Shown here one piece after another: positions 59,566 through 64,000 of a stretch of 64,000 nucleotides of DNA. How positions within the stretch are numbered: the stretch's first letter is position 1; every line of letters starts with the position of its first letter. Origin of the DNA: Candidatus Mediterraneibacter pullicola (GTDB taxonomy: Bacteria; Bacillota; Clostridia; Lachnospirales; Lachnospiraceae); contig DXAK01000027.1 of NCBI GenBank assembly GCA_019117065.1, positions 1 to 64,000 on the forward strand, in the 5' to 3' direction. The position numbers were made by a program, and so were the translations under genes. The notes beneath the pieces were generated by a model. That model searched no databases and was not told the origin of the DNA. It worked only from the letters and a program-made list of their open reading frames with translations.

Positions 59566-60597
59566 ATGAAATTGATCAGAACAGAAGACGCGGTAGGAAG
59601 TGTACTCTGTCACGATATTACTCAGATCATACCCGGAGTGGTGAAGGACGCGGTATTGCGCAAAGGTCATGTGGTGACAGAAGAGGATATTCCCGTGCTT
59701 TTATCCGTGGGAAAAGAACACTTATATGTCTGGGAAAAAGAAGAGGGAATGCTCCATGAAGACGATGCGACGGAAATCCTGCGGCAGGTTTGTCAGGGAG
59801 AGCGTATGAAAGCTTCCGAACCCAAAGAAGGCAAGATTGAGCTTACGGCAGAGTGCGACGGTATTCTTAAAATTGACAGGGAGAAATTAAAGGCGGTAAA
59901 CGGCATGGGACAGATGGTACTCGCCTCCCTCCACGGAGATTTTCCTGTCCGAAAAGGGGACAAGATCGTGGGGATGCGTGTCGTTCCCCTTGTCATCGAA
60001 GAGGAAAAGATGGAACGGGTGAAAGAGATCTGCGGGAATGAGCCGATTTTTACCATTCTTCCTTTTCTCAAGCTAAAGGCAGGAATCGTAACTACGGGAA
60101 GCGAGGTTTATCACCACCGCATTGAAGATAAGTTTACACCTGTGGTGAGAGAGAAACTGGAGGAGAACGGCATAGAAGTGATGGGGGATATCTTGTGCGA
60201 CGACAAGCCGGATATGGTCACGGAAGCCATCAGTGAATGGATCAAAAAAGGCGCGGACCTTGTCGTGTGTACAGGAGGGATGAGCGTGGATCCTGATGAT
60301 CGTACGCCCCTTGCCATTCGAAACGCTTCGGACGAGGTAGTCACATATGGAGCCCCTGTTCTGCCCGGAGCCATGTTCATGCTGGCGTATAAATATACTG
60401 GGGAGGGGCAGCGCATCCCGGTGATGGGACTTCCCGGTTGCGTGATGTATGCAAAACGGACCATATTCGATCTGGTACTGCCCCGCATCGCGGCGGGTGA
60501 AAGGCTCTGTCTGGAAGACTTTTCTGTGCTGGGAGAGGGTGGTTTGTGCCTGAATTGCCAAGTGTGTACATTCCCGAACTGCGGATTCGGGAAGTAG
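59566..60597 (+). CDS. Molybdopterin-binding-domain protein with C-terminal Cys cluster
   Basis: 343 residues. Residues about 180-300 form the MoaB/MoeA-type molybdopterin-binding fold (KAGIVTTGSEVYHHRIEDKF, DLVVCTGGMSVDPDDRTPLAI, PGAMFMLAY, GLPGCVMYAKRTIFDLVLPR). The N-terminal half is a separate domain. The C-terminus carries CLNCQVCTFPNCGFGK with four cysteines, suggesting a metal or cluster site not found in MoeA. It follows nadE without any molybdenum cofactor or molybdoenzyme gene in view. RBS GAGGAGAG precedes ATG 59566. Real function unclear. Confidence 0.75.
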   Translation: MKLIRTEDAVGSVLCHDITQIIPGVVKDAVLRKGHVVTEEDIPVLLSVGKEHLYVWEKEEGMLHEDDATEILRQVCQGERMKASEPKEGKIELTAECDGILKIDREKLKAVNGMGQMVLASLHGDFPVRKGDKIVGMRVVPLVIEEEKMERVKEICGNEPIFTILPFLKLKAGIVTTGSEVYHHRIEDKFTPVVREKLEENGIEVMGDILCDDKPDMVTEAISEWIKKGADLVVCTGGMSVDPDDRTPLAIRNASDEVVTYGAPVLPGAMFMLAYKYTGEGQRIPVMGLPGCVMYAKRTIFDLVLPRIAAGERLCLEDFSVLGEGGLCLNCQVCTFPNCGFGK

Positions 60598-60612
60598 GAG
60601 TTTGATTTAGGC

Positions 60613-60659
60613 TATAACCAAGAGGTTGCCAACTAATTGTTAGCAACCTCTTGGTTATA
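60613..60659. terminator. Long bidirectional terminator hairpin
   Basis: TATAACCAAGAGGTTGC and GCAACCTCTTGGTTATA are perfectly complementary over 17 bp. The stop codon of the minus-strand AraC gene (60633-60635) lies in its loop, so the last codons of that gene form one arm. Confidence 0.7.
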
Positions 60660-61553
60660 AAGAGAGGGATTTTGAGAAATCCTCGTACGCCATCGTCCCG
60701 GGGCGTCCCCGTATTTCCGCTTGAAGATACGATTGAAGTAGGAGAGGTTATCGAACCCGCTCTGTTCCGCGATATCAAGGATGGACGCGTCAGAGGAACG
60801 CAGCAGGCGCTCAGCCATTGTGAGGCGGTAGTTGTTCAGGTATTCGATGAAACCCATTCCCATATGCGCTTTGAAGAATTTCATAAAATGAGATTTGCTG
60901 TAATAGGTCAGGGTGGCCATATCGTCAATGGAAATGTGTTCTGCGTAATGCTGCTCTACATATTTCAATATCGTTTTCATTTTTTCAAGAGATTTCATCT
61001 GTGAGGCGGATGCAGTCTCTTTTTTGTTTTGGTTAGATATAAGAAGAAAGAGAAGCTGAAACAAGTAACCTTTTACGGCAAGCTGGTAACCTTCTAACCG
61101 GGTCGCGCACAGCAAGTCAATCTGCCGGATGTATTCCGCTGCCGTCTGGTAATAGGAAAGGGCAGGAGTAAGATAAGTGTCCGACGGAATTGTACCAAGC
61201 ATAAGAGGCGTGATAAACTGCACGGCGCACAGATCTGAACTGTCCGAGATAAGAAGATCTGGCTTGAAAATGATATTTTCGTATTCCATTGCATAAGCGC
61301 CGTCCTGCTCGATAGAGTGGAGCTGTCCCGGGCGTATGATAACAATATCACCCGATGAGACAGGTGTTTTTAAAAAGTCTGCTGACACAAAACCACGCCC
61401 CTTTTTGATGACGATAAGTTCTATCTCGGAATGCCAGTGCAGGGGAACGGAAGGGAAATCGCGGGGGATGGAGCAGAGATAAGTGTTATAGGGGAATTCT
61501 GCGGTAGTGTGTGACTTCGTCTCATGATAGTTCTGATATTCGCTGATATTCAT
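60633..61553 (-). CDS. AraC-family transcriptional regulator with cupin domain
   Basis: 306 residues. The N-terminal cupin sensor (LHWHSEIELIVIKKGRGFV...IRPGQLHSIE) covers about 30-90; the C-terminal double HTH reads ISIDDMATLTYYSKSHFMKFFKAHMGMGFIEYLNNYRL and ILDIAEQSGFDNLSYFNRIFKRKYGDAPGRWR. ATG 61553 is preceded by GAGGAGAA. It is divergent from glgP (61743) and may sense a sugar; target unknown. Confidence 0.9.
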   Translation of the reverse strand: MNISEYQNYHETKSHTTAEFPYNTYLCSIPRDFPSVPLHWHSEIELIVIKKGRGFVSADFLKTPVSSGDIVIIRPGQLHSIEQDGAYAMEYENIIFKPDLLISDSSDLCAVQFITPLMLGTIPSDTYLTPALSYYQTAAEYIRQIDLLCATRLEGYQLAVKGYLFQLLFLLISNQNKKETASASQMKSLEKMKTILKYVEQHYAEHISIDDMATLTYYSKSHFMKFFKAHMGMGFIEYLNNYRLTMAERLLRSSDASILDIAEQSGFDNLSYFNRIFKRKYGDAPGRWRTRISQNPSLYNQEVANN

Positions 61554-61742
61554 AATGTTCTCCTCTACATTACTGTTTTGATAGTATTGTACAATAATAT
61601 GAAAGAATATTGCAAGAAAATCAATAAAAATAGTATTAAAATACGGACCATGGAGATAAAATATATGGATGTTTTCAAAATGCTGTGGCAAAATGCGGCG
61701 ATGCCGTGGATGTAAACGGCAGAAAGAAAGGAGAATATCATT

Positions 61743-63995
61743 ATGAAGATTCAGGCAAGATTAGAGGAATATCTCGGGAAACCAATATCGCGGGCTTCCG
61801 ATAAGGAGATTTATAACGGACTGCTCACCATCGTTCAAGATATGGCATCAAAAAAGGAACGCACAGACAGTAAGAAAAAGCTGTACTATATCTCGGCGGA
61901 GTTTCTGATCGGGAAGCTGCTTTCCAACAATATGATCAATCTGGGCATCTATCAAGAAGTCAAGGAAATGCTGGAGAGCAACGGCAAGGATATCTGTGCA
62001 ATTGAGGAAGCAGAACCGGAACCATCCCTTGGAAACGGAGGACTTGGAAGACTGGCAGCATGTTTCCTTGATTCTATCGCCACGTTGGGGCTTGCAGGAG
62101 ACGGAATCGGGCTGAACTACCATCTTGGGCTTTTTAAGCAGGAGTTTGAGAATCATCTTCAGAAAGAGACTCCTAACCCATGGATCGAGGAAAAGTCGTG
62201 GCTTAAGAAGACAGAGACTGTATATCCGGTTGAATTTAAAGGGCTGAAAGTCAACGCCCGGATGTATGATATCGAAGTGACAGGATATAACAATCAGACG
62301 AACAAGCTGCATCTTTTTGACCTTGATACGGTAGATGAGACAATCGTGGAAGAAGGGATCGATTTCAACAAAGAGGATATCAAGAAAAACCTAACCCTTT
62401 TCCTCTACCCAGACGATAGCGATGAGCAAGGGCGACTGTTGCGTATCTATCAGCAGTACCTCATGGTCAGCGCAGGGGCTCAGCTCATCCTTGACGAGTG
62501 CGTGGCGAAGGGCAGCAGCTTATATGATCTGCCGGAATATGCAGTGATTCAGATTAACGATACGCATCCTACCATGGTTATTCCGGAACTGATCCGCCTG
62601 CTCGTGGAGCGGGGGCTGGATATGGACGATGCCATCGGCGTGGTGTCTAAGACTTGCGCATACACGAACCATACAATTCTTGCGGAAGCGCTGGAGAAAT
62701 GGCCTGTACATTATCTGAAGAAGGTTGTGCCACAGCTCGTGCCTATTATTGAGATTTTAGACGATAAGGTGAGAAGAAAATTTGACGATGAGAGTGTAGC
62801 CATCATTGATCGGAACGATACGGTCCACATGGCGCACATTGATATTCATTATGGATTTAGCGTAAATGGCGTAGCTGCCCTGCATACAGAGATTCTGAAA
62901 AATTCTGAACTAAATAATTTTTACAGGATCTACCCGGAGAAGTTCAACAACAAGACAAACGGCATTACATTCCGCCGCTGGCTTATTCATTGTAACCCTC
63001 AGCTTTCCCGTTTTCTTGACGAGACGATCGGGGAAGGGTATAAGAAAGATGCCGCAGAGCTTGAGAAACTGCTGCAATACAAAGATGATAAGAAGATTCT
63101 CAGCCGGTTGCTTGAAATTAAGCATGAGAACAAAGAGGCATTGAGTCGTTATCTCATGGAGACACAAGGAGTTAAGATCAGCCCGGATACGATTTTCGAT
63201 ATTCAGGTAAAACGCCTCCACGAGTACAAACGCCAGCAGCTTAACGCACTCTATATCATTGACAAATATCTGGAGATTAAGGCAGGCAAGAACCCGGCGG
63301 CTCCGGTAACAGCGATCTTCGGTGCGAAAGCAGCTCCGGCTTATGTGATCGCAAAGGATATTATTCATCTGATCCTCTGCCTTCAGGAAATCATTAACAA
63401 TGATCCTGAGGTGAGCCCGTATCTCAAGGTCGTTATGGTAGAGAACTATAATGTGACAAAAGCTGGAAAACTGATTCCGGCATGCGATATTTCCGAGCAG
63501 ATCTCTCTCGCTTCTAAAGAGGCAAGCGGAACAGGGAATATGAAATTTATGCTCAATGGCGCTGTGACACTCGGAACACAGGACGGCGCGAACGTAGAGA
63601 TCCACGAGGAAGTGGGAGACGATAATATTTTCGTGTTCGGCGCGTCCAGCGACGAGGTGATTGAACACTATGCAAAAGGCGACTATGTATCAAAGGATTA
63701 TTACGACAAGGATCCGGCGATCAAGGCGGCAGTGGATTTTATCACCAGCGAGGAAATGTTAAAAATCGGCTGCGAAGAGAATCTGACAAGGTTGAAAAAT
63801 GAGCTGATCAACAAGGACTGGTTCATGACTCTGCTTGACTTTGCCTCCTACAAAGAGGCGAAGGAGAAGGTGCTGGAAGCTTATGCCGACAAAGAGACAT
63901 GGGCGAAGATGATGCTTGTAAATATTGCAAAAGCAGGATTTTTCTCTTCCGACAGAACGATTGAGGAGTATAATAGAGATGTATGGCATCTGTAG
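61743..63995 (+). CDS. glgP: Glycogen/starch alpha-glucan phosphorylase
   Basis: 750 residues, complete. [38 protein letters not shown] is the N-terminal active-site region, and the PLP-binding lysine lies in [30 protein letters not shown] near residue 600. It releases glucose 1-phosphate from glycogen or maltodextrin. AAAGGAGAATATC precedes the ATG. The divergent AraC gene may regulate it. Nothing after the stop is visible. Confidence 0.95.
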   Translation: MKIQARLEEYLGKPISRASDKEIYNGLLTIVQDMASKKERTDSKKKLYYISAEFLIGKLLSNNMINLGIYQEVKEMLESNGKDICAIEEAEPEPSLGNGGLGRLAACFLDSIATLGLAGDGIGLNYHLGLFKQEFENHLQKETPNPWIEEKSWLKKTETVYPVEFKGLKVNARMYDIEVTGYNNQTNKLHLFDLDTVDETIVEEGIDFNKEDIKKNLTLFLYPDDSDEQGRLLRIYQQYLMVSAGAQLILDECVAKGSSLYDLPEYAVIQINDTHPTMVIPELIRLLVERGLDMDDAIGVVSKTCAYTNHTILAEALEKWPVHYLKKVVPQLVPIIEILDDKVRRKFDDESVAIIDRNDTVHMAHIDIHYGFSVNGVAALHTEILKNSELNNFYRIYPEKFNNKTNGITFRRWLIHCNPQLSRFLDETIGEGYKKDAAELEKLLQYKDDKKILSRLLEIKHENKEALSRYLMETQGVKISPDTIFDIQVKRLHEYKRQQLNALYIIDKYLEIKAGKNPAAPVTAIFGAKAAPAYVIAKDIIHLILCLQEIINNDPEVSPYLKVVMVENYNVTKAGKLIPACDISEQISLASKEASGTGNMKFMLNGAVTLGTQDGANVEIHEEVGDDNIFVFGASSDEVIEHYAKGDYVSKDYYDKDPAIKAAVDFITSEEMLKIGCEENLTRLKNELINKDWFMTLLDFASYKEAKEKVLEAYADKETWAKMMLVNIAKAGFFSSDRTIEEYNRDVWHL

Positions 63996-64000
63996 ATCGG

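Noticed and set aside
62910-63668. A 252-codon minus-strand open frame inside glgP
   Set aside because: Opposite the PLP site and other conserved glgP motifs; no supporting start or family match.

Overview
The window looks like chromosome of a sporulating, low-to-mid GC Firmicute of the Lachnospiraceae type. The evidence is gene content: the SCIFF peptide and its radical SAM maturase beside a TIGR04086-type membrane protein and a fused SecDF, the sporulation regulator SpoVT, the recJ-rel-MBL-hemZ-hisS-aspS run, T-box leaders and a TPP riboswitch. No rRNA, CRISPR array or complete insertion sequence was seen.

Layout. (1) 1-1990 is the right end of an integrated mobile element: the tail of a lysin-like gene, an XRE repressor with an ImmA/IrrE peptidase, two tiny genes, a candidate minus-strand small RNA, integrase-arm-like repeats and a tRNA 3'-end fragment that probably marks the attachment site. 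(2) 2189-9600 is an alpha-glucoside operon: LacI regulator, lipoprotein binding protein, two permeases, GH65 phosphorylase and beta-phosphoglucomutase, with palindromic operators at 2226 and 3337. It lacks its own ATPase. (3) 9632-16680 holds a perfect palindrome, the tmRNA gene, a phospholipase C-like protein, a UMF1-type transporter and a MacB-like ATPase with a very large FtsX permease. (4) 16689-21415 has a leftward pduL-AEC carrier pair, a Na/phosphate transporter behind a likely Pho box, spoVT with a sequestered ribosome binding site, and a small membrane protein. (5) 21496-25652 is the SCIFF (ranthipeptide) locus followed by secDF. (6) 25834-35168 is a housekeeping run: recJ, rel, an MBL hydrolase, hemZ, hisS, aspS.

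(7) 35177-38489 is a tryptophan transporter operon (trpXYZ-like) behind a T-box with a UGG specifier. (8) 38526-40974 is an AT-rich patch with a LysR regulator, a MetE-like methyltransferase and a solitary HicB-like antitoxin. (9) 41135-47189 carries tRNA-Gly, homoserine dehydrogenase, a MarR regulator, thyA, folA and a zinc/manganese ABC transporter. (10) 47190-52667 is a thiamine salvage cluster (thiW, TPP riboswitch, thiM, thiE, HAD phosphatase, thiD, cytX) that couples uptake of both thiamine moieties to their phosphorylation and joining. (11) 52794-55496 is acetolactate synthase (ilvB, ilvN) behind a T-box whose specifier reads as GUA (valine). (12) 55552-63995 has a large inverted repeat, a methyltransferase, Hsp33, NAD synthetase, an orphan molybdopterin-binding-domain protein with a cysteine tail, an AraC regulator and glycogen phosphorylase.

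The least expected items are a dispersed intergenic repeat seen three times, the minus-strand RNA in the mobile element, the RNA hairpin over the spoVT ribosome binding site, and an unexplained leader with a terminator-like hairpin upstream of thiW.
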